64,000 nucleotides of DNA. Origin: Rhizobiales bacterium Y(2018). GTDB taxonomy: Bacteria; Pseudomonadota; Alphaproteobacteria; Rhizobiales; Aestuariivirgaceae. A program made the translations under genes and the position numbers. Of this stretch, positions 16,804 through 25,096 are shown piece after piece; within the stretch, counting starts at the first letter, position 1, and each line of letters begins with the position of its first letter. The notes under the pieces are model-generated. The model was not told the origin of the DNA and searched no databases. It saw only the letters and a list, made by a program, of their open reading frames with translations. The stretch covers positions 1 to 64,000 of the forward strand of contig SCPD01000007.1 in assembly GCA_005502925.1 (NCBI GenBank). Reading direction: 5' to 3'.

Positions 16804-19476
16804 TCACTTCAGGCGGTTCAAGGCCTCGGTGAGCTTGACGCGCTGGGCGGCAAGCGCCGTCTTACGCTCGCGCGTCTCTTCGAGCACCTCTTCCGGCGCC
16901 TTGGCGACGAAGCCTTCATTGCCGAGCCGGCTGTCGATGACGCCGATATCCTTGGCAACCTTCTCAAGCTCCTTGCTGAGGCGGGCGCGCTCGGCGGCGA
17001 AATCGATGACGCCTTCCAGTGGCAGCGCAAGGATCGCCTCGCCCAGCACCACTTGCGCCGACGACGCCGGGACCTTGTCCTCGAAATCGATCGCCTTGAG
17101 GCGGGCCAGACGCACGATCTCCTGTTCCCAGGTGGCGGCACGCCGGCGCGATTCCGTATCGGCGCCGACGATGACACAGTCGATCTTGGCGCCAGCCGGC
17201 ACGTTCATCTCGGCGCGCACCGAGCGGACCTGCGAGATGAAATCGACGACCCAGCTCATCTCGGCATCGACCTTCGCATCGCCGAGGCCTTGATAGTTCG
17301 GCCATTGCGCATCGATCAGCATGCCTTGCGCACCGGTCTTCTGCCACAGCTCCTCGGTGACGAAGGGCATGAAGGGGTGCAGCAGCAGCAGGATCTGGTC
17401 GAGCACCCATTGCGCGCAATGCTGCGTCTCGGCCTTGGCCGCCGCGTCGTTGCCGGACAAAAGCGGCTTGATCAGCTCGACATACCAGTCGCAGAACACG
17501 TTCCACGCGAAGCCGTAGAGTGCCCCCGCCGCATCATTGTAGCGGTGCTCCTCGATGGCCTTGGTCACCGTATCACGCGTGCGTGCGACCTCGCCGGCGA
17601 TCCAACGGTTGATGGTGACGCGCGCCGCGATCGGATCGAAATCCGGATCGCGCTTGGCGCCGTTCATCTCGCAGAAGCGCGCCGCATTCCACAGCTTGGT
17701 GCCGAAATTGCGATAGCCTTCGACGCGCTGGGTCGACAGCTTGATGTCGCGGCCCTGCGCCGCCATGGCGGCAAGCGTGAAGCGCAAGGCATCGGCGCCG
17801 AACTGGTCCATGAGGACGAGCGGGTCGATGACGTTGCCCTTCGACTTCGACATCTTCTGGCCCTTCTCATCACGGACCAGAGCATGGATGTAGACGGTGT
17901 GGAACGGCTTCTCCTTCATGAAGTGAAGGCCCATCATCATCATGCGGGCGACCCAGAAGAAGATGATGTCGAAGCCGGTGACCAGCACGTCGGTCGGATA
18001 ATGACGCTTGAGCTCCGGCGTCTCGTCCGGCCAGCCCAAGGTCGAGAACGGCCACAGAGCCGAAGAGAACCAGGTGTCGAGCACGTCCTCGTCGCGCTTC
18101 AGAAGCGTACGCGTGCCGTAATGGCGCTGTGCCGCGGCAAGCGCCAGATCCTCGTTCTCCTCGACGAAGACTTCGCCGTCGGGACCGTACCAGGCCGGAA
18201 TCTGATGGCCCCACCACAGCTGGCGCGAAATGCACCAGGGCTGGATGTTGCGCATCCATTCGTAATAGGTCTTTTCCCAGTTCTTCGGCACGAAGACGGT
18301 GTCGCCCTTCTCGACCGCGGCGATCGCCGGCTGGGCGAGCGTCTTGGCGTCGACATACCACTGCTCGGTGAGCCACGGCTCGATGACGACGTCGGAGCGG
18401 TCGCCATGCGGGACCTGATGGACATGCGGCTCGATCTTGTCGAGAAGCCCCTGCTCCTCGAGCATGGCGACGATGCGCTTGCGCGCCTCGAAGCGGTCGA
18501 GGCCGTGCAGCGCCAAGGTCGTCGCCGGCACCTTGGCGCCGGCGAGGAAGTCCTCATTGTCCGCGAGCATCAGCTTGCCGAACTGGTCGAGAACATTGAT
18601 CTGGCGCAGCTCGTTGCGCTTGCCGACATCGAAGTCGTTGAAGTCGTGCGCCGGCGTGATCTTGACGGCGCCGGTGCCCTTTTCGGGATCGGAATAAGTA
18701 TCGGCGACGATCGGGATCAGGCGGCCGACCAGTGGCAGCACGACATTCTTGCCGACGAGATGTTTGTAGCGCTCATCATCCGGATGGACCGCGACGCCAC
18801 TGTCGCCCAGCATCGTCTCCGGCCGCGTCGTGGCGACGATGATAAATTCATCGGTGCCCTCGATCGGATATTTGAGGTGCCAGAGATGACCTTTGACTTC
18901 CTTCTGGACCACTTCGAGATCGGAGATTGCGGTCAGAAGCTTCGGGTCCCAGTTGACCAGCCGCTTGTCCTTGTAGATCAGGCCTTCCTTGTAGAGCTGG
19001 ACGAAGACCTTGAGAACCGCGCGGGAGAGCCCCTCGTCCATCGTAAAGCGCTCGCGGCTCCAGTCGCACGACGCCCCGAGCCGGCGCAGCTGGCGCGAAA
19101 TCGTACCGCCCGATTCTTCCTTCCACGCCCAGACGCGCTTGAGGAACGCCTCGCGCCCTATGGTCCGGCGATCGGTCTTGTTTTCCTTATGGAGCAGCCG
19201 CTCCACCACCATCTGGGTGGCGATGCCGGCATGGTCGGTGCCGGGCTGCCACAGCACGTCACGGCCGCGCATTCTTTCGAACCGGCACAGAATGTCCTGG
19301 ATCGTGTTGTTGAGCGCATGCCCCATATGGAGCGAGCCCGTCACATTGGGGGGCGGAATGACGATGGTGAAAGGCTCGGCCTTGGGCCGGCGTCCGGGCT
19401 TGAAATAGCCGCCCGTTTCCCAGGCCTCATAGAGGCGGGTTTCCATCTCGGCAGGAATAAAGGTCTTTTCGAGCAT
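16804..19476 (-). CDS. valS: valyl-tRNA synthetase
   Basis: ValRS (890 residues) charges tRNA-Val and edits mischarged Thr. The class I HIGH signature appears as HMGH at residues 50-53 after PPPNVTGSL, the KMSKS loop as [13 protein letters not shown] near residue 540, and the editing domain contains [17 protein letters not shown] and [12 protein letters not shown]. The C-terminal region holds the coiled-coil arm ([21 protein letters not shown]) that contacts the tRNA. The start ATG at 19476 has GGAG fifteen bases upstream, which is distant. A 919-codon open frame on the opposite strand is a codon-bias shadow. Confidence 0.98.
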   Translation of the reverse strand: MLEKTFIPAEMETRLYEAWETGGYFKPGRRPKAEPFTIVIPPPNVTGSLHMGHALNNTIQDILCRFERMRGRDVLWQPGTDHAGIATQMVVERLLHKENKTDRRTIGREAFLKRVWAWKEESGGTISRQLRRLGASCDWSRERFTMDEGLSRAVLKVFVQLYKEGLIYKDKRLVNWDPKLLTAISDLEVVQKEVKGHLWHLKYPIEGTDEFIIVATTRPETMLGDSGVAVHPDDERYKHLVGKNVVLPLVGRLIPIVADTYSDPEKGTGAVKITPAHDFNDFDVGKRNELRQINVLDQFGKLMLADNEDFLAGAKVPATTLALHGLDRFEARKRIVAMLEEQGLLDKIEPHVHQVPHGDRSDVVIEPWLTEQWYVDAKTLAQPAIAAVEKGDTVFVPKNWEKTYYEWMRNIQPWCISRQLWWGHQIPAWYGPDGEVFVEENEDLALAAAQRHYGTRTLLKRDEDVLDTWFSSALWPFSTLGWPDETPELKRHYPTDVLVTGFDIIFFWVARMMMMGLHFMKEKPFHTVYIHALVRDEKGQKMSKSKGNVIDPLVLMDQFGADALRFTLAAMAAQGRDIKLSTQRVEGYRNFGTKLWNAARFCEMNGAKRDPDFDPIAARVTINRWIAGEVARTRDTVTKAIEEHRYNDAAGALYGFAWNVFCDWYVELIKPLLSGNDAAAKAETQHCAQWVLDQILLLLHPFMPFVTEELWQKTGAQGMLIDAQWPNYQGLGDAKVDAEMSWVVDFISQVRSVRAEMNVPAGAKIDCVIVGADTESRRRAATWEQEIVRLARLKAIDFEDKVPASSAQVVLGEAILALPLEGVIDFAAERARLSKELEKVAKDIGVIDSRLGNEGFVAKAPEEVLEETRERKTALAAQRVKLTEALNRLK

Positions 19477-19553
19477 GATTTTCGCTATGTAAGGAGAACA
19501 GTGCGGGCTTTAAACACGAGTGCGCCGCCGGATTCAACCGGGCTGTCATGCAA

Positions 19554-19805
19554 TCAGGGCTTGAACCGGATGCCTACCTCTTCGCCTCTGACCCAGACGC
19601 GCTCGGCCGGGCGCTGGTCCATCTCGCCGGGAATGGTCACCCGGAAGCTCTGCGGAATGAGGAAGGATTCGCCGACCCGGAGCTTGGCGCCGGTGGCGCT
19701 GACATCGCGGACCTTGCAGGTGATGACGGTCCTGCCGTCGAGGAAGAATACCCGCGCCTCCTTCAGGCGGCGCATGCGCGGTGACTGCCGTTTCTCCTCG
19801 GTCAT
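19554..19805 (-). CDS. PilZ domain protein
   Basis: This 83-residue protein is a single PilZ-type domain. RLKEARVFFLDGRTVITCKVRDVSATGAKLRV corresponds to the N-terminal strands, and the D-S-xx-G part of the c-di-GMP signature is seen as RDVSATGAKL. The leading RxxxR motif of c-di-GMP binding may be RMRRLKEAR. It probably senses c-di-GMP or is a degenerate member that does not bind it. It lies between popZ and valS on the same strand. Confidence 0.8.
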   Translation of the reverse strand: MTEEKRQSPRMRRLKEARVFFLDGRTVITCKVRDVSATGAKLRVGESFLIPQSFRVTIPGEMDQRPAERVWVRGEEVGIRFKP

Positions 19806-19834
19806 TCCCTGACCATCCGCGCAGTTTCCCCCTT

Positions 19835-19846
19835 GGAACCGGTTCC
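19835..19846. repeat. 12-bp palindrome upstream of the PilZ gene
   Basis: GGAACCGGTTCC is perfectly self-complementary and lies between the popZ-like stop (19854) and the PilZ start (19805). It may be a protein-binding site for the PilZ gene, though no promoter is clearly tied to it. Confidence 0.35.
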
Positions 19847-19853
19847 CCGCGAG

Positions 19854-20603
19854 TTAGCGCTGCGGCCGCCTGACCACCCGCTCGATCTCCTCACGCACCA
19901 GGCGCTCGACGATCGTCGGCAGATTCTCGTCCAGCCACTGCTTGAGCATACCGCGCAGCAGCTCCTGGGCAATATCGGCGATCGGCCGGTCGCCGAGCGC
20001 CCGCCTTGTGATCGTATCAGCCAATTGGTTGAACGCCGCCTGGGTGGCGGCGCTGCTGCTTTCCGACAGGAGCCCCGACTCCTCGGCAAAATCCGACTGC
20101 GGTTCGGCGACCGCCGCCGGCGGCAGATAGCGCGGTGGGCTCATCTCGCGCATTGCTGGATATGGCTCGGGCTCGAGCTCCGGCGTGGTGGACTCGGGCT
20201 CCACATAGTTGGAGACTTCGGCACCGTAATAACCGTCATAGGCGAAGGGCTCGGGCGCCTCGGGAATTACCGGATCGGTCTGCCGGGGCCGCGCTTCATA
20301 GGTGGGGGCCGGCCTTTCACGAAAGCTCTGGCTCAGCGTCTCCCGACGTCCGCCCAATATGCCGGCAAAGCCTTGCGGCTGATGCGATCCGGAGCCATTG
20401 ATGGGCGGATAGTCAAAAGTCCGCCGTGGCGGGCTTTCGGTCCGGGGCGGCGGATTGGGGGGATTGTCGACTTTCGCCCGTACTTCGGGCACGGAGCGGG
20501 TAAAGCGGTCCGACGAAACAGTGGCATTTTCGTCTATGGCGCGCCGGATGGATGCCAGGACGTCCTCCATCCTGGGCTCGCCTGGTTTCTGCCCTTGCTT
20601 CAT
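19854..20603 (-). CDS. popZ: DUF2497/PopZ-like polar organising protein
   Basis: This 249-residue acidic, proline-rich protein has short conserved ends and a long disordered middle. The N-terminal helix MEDVLASIRRAIDEN and the C-terminal helical region NQLADTITRRALGDRPIADIAQELLRGMLKQWLDENLPTIVERLVREEIERV (in parts) match the DUF2497 family that contains PopZ. PopZ forms a polar condensate that anchors the chromosome origin and cell-cycle proteins in alphaproteobacteria. The middle (about residues 45-160) is rich in Pro, Glu and Tyr. It lies between the tolC and valS genes, as commonly seen in this order. Confidence 0.85.
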   Translation of the reverse strand: MKQGQKPGEPRMEDVLASIRRAIDENATVSSDRFTRSVPEVRAKVDNPPNPPPRTESPPRRTFDYPPINGSGSHQPQGFAGILGGRRETLSQSFRERPAPTYEARPRQTDPVIPEAPEPFAYDGYYGAEVSNYVEPESTTPELEPEPYPAMREMSPPRYLPPAAVAEPQSDFAEESGLLSESSSAATQAAFNQLADTITRRALGDRPIADIAQELLRGMLKQWLDENLPTIVERLVREEIERVVRRPQR

Positions 20604-20616
20604 CTAAGTAAGTCCT

Positions 20617-20628
20617 GTCGCCGGCGAC
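20617..20628. repeat. 12-bp palindrome upstream of the popZ-like gene
   Basis: GTCGCCGGCGAC is a perfect palindrome 14 bases upstream of the popZ-like start codon, in the 124-base spacer after tolC. It could be a regulator site or a structure in the mRNA leader close to the ribosome-binding site. Confidence 0.35.
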
Positions 20629-20727
20629 TCTTTTACGTCACCTTGGCCGGCAAGATCGCGCAAAACGACCCTGCTTGCAAATGACAGGCTGAGCTTATCA
20701 CAAGAACATGAACAGTGCGACGGGGAC

Positions 20728-22107
20728 TCAGTCGACCGTCTTCACACCTGTGCCGATCCACTTGTTGCGCACCCGGTCATAATTCTCGATCGGGTCGTAG
20801 TAGTCAGCGCCAAGACCGATCTGGCGGGCAGTCAACCGGCCGACCGAGCCGAGAATCTGATAAGCCGCCACGATCTGATCGCGCTCGGCCTGCGCCAGGA
20901 TGATCTGCGCGTCCAGCAGTGCCGATTCGGCGTTCAACACGTCGAGCGTGGTGCGCGAACCGACCAGGTTTTCCTGCTTCACACCGTCGAGCGCGATGGC
21001 CGCGGCCGAGACCTGCGCCTTGGAGGACGTGATGGTTTCGCGCGCCGCGATCAACAGGTTCCACGAACTCACGACGGATTCGCGCACGCTGCGCGCCGCG
21101 CCGATGATCTCGATGCGGCGCTGGCTTTCCACCTGCTTGGCCTCACGGACGGCCGAATAGACGCTACCGGCCTCATAAAGCGGCACATTGATGCTGCCGA
21201 CCAGGCTGAGCTGCTCGGTATTGCCTTGCGAGGTGTGATCGAGATCCTGAATGGTTTTGCTGGCGCTCGCCTGCAGGTTGACGCGCGGCAGGAGATCGCC
21301 CCTGACCACATCGACATTGTAGCGCGCCGCTTCCGCGACGAAGGCGGCGGAAAGGATATTGGGATTGATCTTCTCGGCAAGCGCCGTCGCCGATTGCAGG
21401 CTATTCGGCAGCTTCGGCAGCCGCGGATATTTGAGTGTGCCCGGCGCATGTCCGACAAGCCGGTCGTAATTCGCGATGCTGGAGGCGAGATTGGACTTGG
21501 CTGCCGCCACCGCCGACTGCGAGAGCGCCAGCTGCGCCTGCGCCTGCGAGACGTCGGTCTTGGTGACCTCGCCGACATTGAAGCGTTCCTGGGTGGAGCG
21601 CAGCTGCTCCTGAAGCGTCTTCACATTGCGCTGCCTGAGCTGCAGCACGCGGCGGTCACGAATGACATTCATATAGGCGGTAACGGTGTCGAACAGCGTC
21701 TGCTGCTCGACGGCGAGGAGATTCTGCCGCCCGGCTTCGACCGTTGCCTCGGCCTGCTTGACGCCCTTGACGGTCTTGAAGCCGCGGAAGACCGGCTGCG
21801 TCAGGGTGATCGAAATGTCGGCCGGGTTGGTCGTGCGCGTATTCCCGGGGATGGGCTTGGTCTTGGTGTCGACGACCCCGGCGCTGGCCGCGGCCTCGAC
21901 GGTCGGCCGCCAGCCCGACAGGGCTTGCGGCGTCGCCTCGTCGGTGGCGCGCTGACGGGCCCGTTCCGCCCTGAGCGTCGGATTGCCCGAATAGGCGCTC
22001 GCCATCGCCTCCGCCAATGTCTCGGCATTGACGGTCAAAGGCATGAAAAACAAGGGAAGAGCTAAAGCCCCGGCAATTCCCCACGCGCTAACCCGCTTAC
22101 GCCCCAT
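20728..22107 (-). CDS. tolC: TolC-family outer membrane channel protein
   Basis: TolC proteins form the trimeric outer-membrane duct for multidrug efflux and type I secretion. A signal peptide (about 30 residues, ending PLTVNA) precedes two outer-membrane efflux repeats, each containing long helices such as RQNLLAVEQQTLFDTVTAYMNVIRDRRVLQ and AQVSAAAIALDGVKQENLVGSRTTLDVLNAESALLDAQ, seen here in parts. The LVGSRTTLDVLNAE turn is typical. I place the start at the ATG at 22107; an upstream GTG at 22122 would add five residues. It follows the pcm-like gene on the same strand. Confidence 0.93.
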   Translation of the reverse strand: MGRKRVSAWGIAGALALPLFFMPLTVNAETLAEAMASAYSGNPTLRAERARQRATDEATPQALSGWRPTVEAAASAGVVDTKTKPIPGNTRTTNPADISITLTQPVFRGFKTVKGVKQAEATVEAGRQNLLAVEQQTLFDTVTAYMNVIRDRRVLQLRQRNVKTLQEQLRSTQERFNVGEVTKTDVSQAQAQLALSQSAVAAAKSNLASSIANYDRLVGHAPGTLKYPRLPKLPNSLQSATALAEKINPNILSAAFVAEAARYNVDVVRGDLLPRVNLQASASKTIQDLDHTSQGNTEQLSLVGSINVPLYEAGSVYSAVREAKQVESQRRIEIIGAARSVRESVVSSWNLLIAARETITSSKAQVSAAAIALDGVKQENLVGSRTTLDVLNAESALLDAQIILAQAERDQIVAAYQILGSVGRLTARQIGLGADYYDPIENYDRVRNKWIGTGVKTVD

Positions 22108-22179
22108 TTGCTCAAAACTCACTTTATTAGTGTTCCCTTCGAGCCCGAAAGCTCACTCTAGCGCAAGAACCCGGAGCAA

Positions 22180-22836
22180 TCAAAAGACAAAGGCCGGCCT
22201 GTCCACAGCCACCCCTGGCAGCCGCGCGATCGACGCCTCGAAAGCCGGCAGCGAGCTGATCGCTCCGTCATGGCGGGTGAAGACGGTGGCTGTCGCCACC
22301 GTATGATCGCCGACCACCGCGACAAGCCGGCCGCCATCCTGCAATTGCTGGAGCAGTGCCTGCGGCACCATCGGCACCCGGCCATCGATCACGATGGCGT
22401 CATAGAGCTCGCCCGCTTTCCAGCCCGTGGCGTGCGCCGCCTTGTGGACCTGCGCATTGGTGATCCCGAGCGTGGCGAGATTGGCTGCCGCCGCGTCGAC
22501 GAAAGCCTGGTCCTCGTCGATGGCGACCACCGCGTTGCAGAGCCGCGCGAGCAACGCCGTAGAATAGCCGGTGACGCAACCGATATGCAGCGCCTTCTCG
22601 TCGGCATCGATTTCCGCGAGCTGGACCAGCTTGGCCAGCGCCATCGGTTCCATCAGCGAGCGCCCGCCCCCGAGATCGATATCCTCATCCATGTAGGCAA
22701 CGGCGCGACGGGCTTCCGGCACGAACATTTCGCGCGGCAGTCCCGCCATCGCCTGGATGATGCGTCCATCGGTGATGCCGTTGGGGCGGATTTGCGAGTC
22801 GATCATTCGTGATCGGGCGAGAGCGAAATCGGTCAT
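22180..22836 (-). CDS. protein-L-isoaspartate O-methyltransferase family protein
   Basis: This 218-residue SAM-dependent enzyme resembles PCMT, which repairs isoaspartyl residues. ARSRMIDSQIRPNGITDGRII, EMFVPEARRAVAYMDEDIDLGGGRSLMEP and the SAM motif ALHIGCVTGYSTALLARL are visible, with ID..AF as the acidic loop. The glycine-rich loop reads GCVTGYS rather than GTGSGY, so activity toward isoaspartate is uncertain; the tolC-linked alphaproteobacterial members share this. I chose the ATG at 22836, which gives the family length. Confidence 0.82.
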   Translation of the reverse strand: MTDFALARSRMIDSQIRPNGITDGRIIQAMAGLPREMFVPEARRAVAYMDEDIDLGGGRSLMEPMALAKLVQLAEIDADEKALHIGCVTGYSTALLARLCNAVVAIDEDQAFVDAAAANLATLGITNAQVHKAAHATGWKAGELYDAIVIDGRVPMVPQALLQQLQDGGRLVAVVGDHTVATATVFTRHDGAISSLPAFEASIARLPGVAVDRPAFVF

Positions 22837-22889
22837 AAGACGCTGATAACCAAATAGGGACAGTCTGTCCATCTGCCAATCGTAACACA

Positions 22890-22918
22890 TTGTAGTTGCC
22901 GCAAGCTTCGACTATAAG
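22890..22918 (+). promoter_or_regulatory. promoter of tRNA-Cys
   Basis: TTGTAG (22890-22895), a 17-base spacer and TATAAG (22913-22918) place the start of transcription near 22925, four bases before the mature tRNA. Confidence 0.6.
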
Positions 22919-22928
22919 GCCCGCCCAA

Positions 22929-23002
22929 GGCCTCGTGGCGGAGTGGTTACGCAGCGGACTGCAAATCCGTGTACCTCGGTTCGATTCCGGGCGAGGCCTC
23001 CA
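22929..23002 (+). tRNA. tRNA-Cys (anticodon GCA)
   Basis: Acceptor GGCCTCG pairs with CGAGGCC, followed by T and an encoded CCA. The anticodon arm GCGGACTGCAAATCCGT has anticodon GCA, and the T loop is GTTCGATTC. Confidence 0.96.
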
Positions 23003-23175
23003 ATCTTCCCTTTATAAATCAAATAGTTTGTAGGTTCTGTGACAGTGCCGTCTGATCGCGGATACCAGGCTCCACGCCCTGTCCATTTGGCACTTTGAAG
23101 ATACAGGAAGACAGGCTTGAGCAGGTGCTTCCAGGGCTCGCGCGAGAGCGCTGATTCGCGCCGCGAAGCACTTCG

Positions 23176-23457
23176 TCAGGTTGTCTTCTCGCCGCTCGAG
23201 AAGCCAAAACGGCGCGCCCATTTCGGATGTTTTCGAACCAGCCAGCGGCCGAGCCTGATCTCGGCCCGACGCCTGAGCCGGCGCGCGATCGGAACGTCGA
23301 CGGCGAGAATCAAAAGACCCAACGGCACCATCCAGAAACCGAGGATCGGCAGGAAGCCCAGGACCCCGCCCAGGATGAGCAGACCGCCTAGGATGATTCT
23401 GACAACCGGATGACCGGGAAGATGGAATTTCCGCCCGCCGAATTTGACACTGTGCAT
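23176..23457 (-). CDS. small membrane protein, PGPGW-like
   Basis: This 93-residue protein has a basic N-terminal stretch (FGGRKFHLPGHPVVR), two closely spaced hydrophobic segments (ILGGLLILGGVLGFLPILGFWMVPLGLLILA, in two pieces) and a basic, amphipathic tail. It resembles the putative transmembrane PGPGW family, whose function is unknown. I chose the ATG at 23457; the frame runs back to 23523 but that extension has no family character. It lies between two tRNA genes on the opposite strand. Confidence 0.7.
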   Translation of the reverse strand: MHSVKFGGRKFHLPGHPVVRIILGGLLILGGVLGFLPILGFWMVPLGLLILAVDVPIARRLRRRAEIRLGRWLVRKHPKWARRFGFSSGEKTT

Positions 23458-23529
23458 GAATGCCCGCGCCTTTGTTACCTCGCAGATATAGGGGGGCGAT
23501 GACGGCTTTTCGACGGCTTGCAAAAAGAC

Positions 23530-23558
23530 TTTTCAAATGCGAGAAAGCTATGTATACG
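23530..23558 (+). promoter_or_regulatory. candidate promoter of tRNA-Asn
   Basis: TTTTCA (23530-23535), 17 bases, TATACG (23553-23558). The -35 box is weak but the spacing and distance (tRNA at 23568) are right. Confidence 0.45.
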
Positions 23559-23567
23559 CGCTGCCAT

Positions 23568-23642
23568 TCCCCGGTAGCTCAGTGGTAGAGCAAGCGGCTG
23601 TTAACCGCTTGGTCGCTGGTTCGAGTCCGGCCCGGGGAGCCA
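23568..23642 (+). tRNA. tRNA-Asn (anticodon GTT)
   Basis: Acceptor TCCCCGG pairs with CCGGGGA, then G and an encoded CCA. The anticodon stem-loop AGCGGCTGTTAACCGCT has anticodon GTT, and the T loop is GTTCGAGTC. Confidence 0.96.
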
Positions 23643-23650
23643 GTTTTCAA

Positions 23651-23683
23651 AAGGGTTTAGCGAATGGTCGCTAAGCCCTTTTT
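23651..23683 (+). terminator. intrinsic terminator of tRNA-Asn
   Basis: AAGGGTTTAGCGA (23651-23663) pairs with TCGCTAAGCCCTT (23668-23680) across an ATGG loop, with one T-G wobble, and runs into a T-tract at 23679-23683. Confidence 0.85.
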
Positions 23684-23993
23684 CACTGATGGGTACGCAG
23701 CGGCGAGTTGGCTGCTTGGTAGGGTCCAGACGGGCGCGAGCGCATCACCGCACTCACTTTCAGGGTGTTCGAAAGCGCTTTGACCATCTCCGGAGGCAAC
23801 CCAAATGCGAGCATTCTGGAAAAGCGAGGACTGCGGCGTTTCGGACGCAGTTGTGCTATTGAATCTGTCAGCCATGTGGCCTCCACAACTGGTTGCTGGT
23901 CATGGGCCGCGAAGGAGAAGGACCCCCTTCCCGCTCAGAGGCCATCCGGCGGCTTGTCGAGGCTGGGCTGAAGCGATCGAAAAGGAAATGTGG
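23684..23993. other. stretch without a supported gene
   Basis: About 310 bases between the tRNA-Asn terminator and the small gene at 23994. Open frames here on both strands are short, unlike any family I know, and lack ribosome-binding sites. No tRNA 3'-end duplication or integrase remnant could be found. Confidence 0.5.
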
Positions 23994-24194
23994 ATGATCT
24001 CCAAGCGACAAGAAGCTGACCGTCAATTCCTGAAGGTATCGCGCAAGGAAAAAGCTCAGCAGACGACTTCCAAATCTCGTTCGATCACCGACGCTGACAA
24101 GGCGAAACGGGACGTGAAGACCACTGATCTGAGGAAGCAGCGCGAGGCAAGGGACGCCGGCCAGGCTGAGGGTGGGCTGAAAAAGGCCCCTTAG
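23994..24194 (+). CDS. small lysine-rich soluble protein, unknown
   Basis: This is a 66-residue, highly charged protein beginning MISKRQEADRQFLKVSRKEKAQ and ending EGGLKKAP. It has no hydrophobic segment, is predicted largely helical, and has repeated Lys/Arg/Glu/Ala content that suggests a nucleic-acid- or stress-related small protein. AAAGGA lies seven bases upstream of the ATG at 23994, which supports translation. Reading the frame back to 23805 adds a stretch of random composition, so I exclude it. Confidence 0.6.
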   Translation: MISKRQEADRQFLKVSRKEKAQQTTSKSRSITDADKAKRDVKTTDLRKQREARDAGQAEGGLKKAP

Positions 24195-24273
24195 CTTCCC
24201 TGATTAAGATGCAGAACTTCCAGCGCTTCGGGAGGCATGCGGGTGGTAACTATTGGACGGGCCGCGCGTTCAA

Positions 24274-24582
24274 TCAGACTTCGTAATCGAAGACCAGGAT
24301 ACCTGCGATCCCGCCCCGCGCGGCTTCGACGAGAGCTTTGCCCACTTTCATATGCTCGGGATGCGGAAGATAGGCGTCCCGCGCTGCGGCATCGCGGAAA
24401 TCGACCACGAAGCCATGGCGGAATCCTTTTTCGAGATTTTCCGGACTGTTGTTGGCGCCTCCGGTGACGGCGAGGATGCCGTCGATCTTCTCCTTCAGCG
24501 TCGTCACTGAATTGAGAGCCTGGCTAATGGCGGCCTCGTCGAGTTCCGGCCTGAAGTTGATGAGCACGACATGGCGTATCAT
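24274..24582 (-). CDS. Dabb (stress-responsive alpha/beta barrel) domain protein
   Basis: This 102-residue protein is one dimeric alpha/beta barrel domain. MIRHVVLINFRPELDEAAI, FRHGFVVDFRDAAARDAYLPHPEHMKVGKAL (in parts) and the ending GILVFDYEV match the Dabb family, including the HPEH pattern. Family members bind small molecules or stabilise partners; the function is unknown here. It is the only gene on this strand between tRNA-Asn and the winged-helix regulator. Confidence 0.88.
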   Translation of the reverse strand: MIRHVVLINFRPELDEAAISQALNSVTTLKEKIDGILAVTGGANNSPENLEKGFRHGFVVDFRDAAARDAYLPHPEHMKVGKALVEAARGGIAGILVFDYEV

Positions 24583-24750
24583 GAGTTACATCCATAAGCA
24601 GAAAGGAGCTTCCTCCCACCAAAGGACAAAAAGCTACACGCATTGCCGGATCGCCGCCAGGGGACGCGACATACCTTTCATCCACACAACCTGCTATGGT
24701 GATCATCCGATCAGCGGCACAAATTGAGTTCCTCTGGAAGGATGAGGGCC

Positions 24751-25089
24751 ATGTCGAACGACGCCTCTCGACTATGGACAATTCCGTTAGCGGCAAGCAT
24801 TTGTCTGTTCTTTGAAGCTGGCCTTGCCGCCCAGACGGTGGACGAACTGCCGGACCCGCAAGAGCCCATGCTGGCGGAGCCGGGCGATTGGGCCGCCGAT
24901 TTCAACGAGGCCCAACTCGCCTGCTATCAAGGATCGATGCGCGCCTGTGACTCGATCTGGCTGAGCGAGCGGGTCCTTCTCGATTCACTCCTAGCACAAT
25001 ATGGACGAAGCTGCGGCGGCCGGGTTGACCTCCGCGAGATCCGGCGGGCCAACCTCAATTGCACCGAGGTCTTTCCCGACAACGATTGA
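24751..25089 (+). CDS. secreted cysteine-containing protein, unknown
   Basis: This is a 112-residue protein with a signal peptide (SRLWTIPLAASICLFFEAGLAAQ) and a short mature domain containing four cysteines (ACYQGSMRACDSIW, RSCGG, NLNCTE), likely two disulfides in the periplasm. The pattern CYxGxMxxCD resembles small proteins that appear beside tetratricopeptide or Sel1 domains, but I cannot assign a family. I chose the ATG at 24751, after GATGAGG; an upstream ATG at 24724 would bury the signal peptide. Confidence 0.65.
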   Translation: MSNDASRLWTIPLAASICLFFEAGLAAQTVDELPDPQEPMLAEPGDWAADFNEAQLACYQGSMRACDSIWLSERVLLDSLLAQYGRSCGGRVDLREIRRANLNCTEVFPDND

Positions 25090-25096
25090 ACGTCGC

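Noticed and set aside
17053-19812. 919-codon open frame opposite valS
   Set aside because: Arises from strong GC-rich codon bias on the antisense of valS; arginine- and histidine-rich composition and no ribosome-binding site or family motif.
23684-23993. Possible integration site or phage remnant next to tRNA-Asn
   Set aside because: No duplicated tRNA end, integrase or composition change could be seen; the hairpin at 23651 is a simple terminator.
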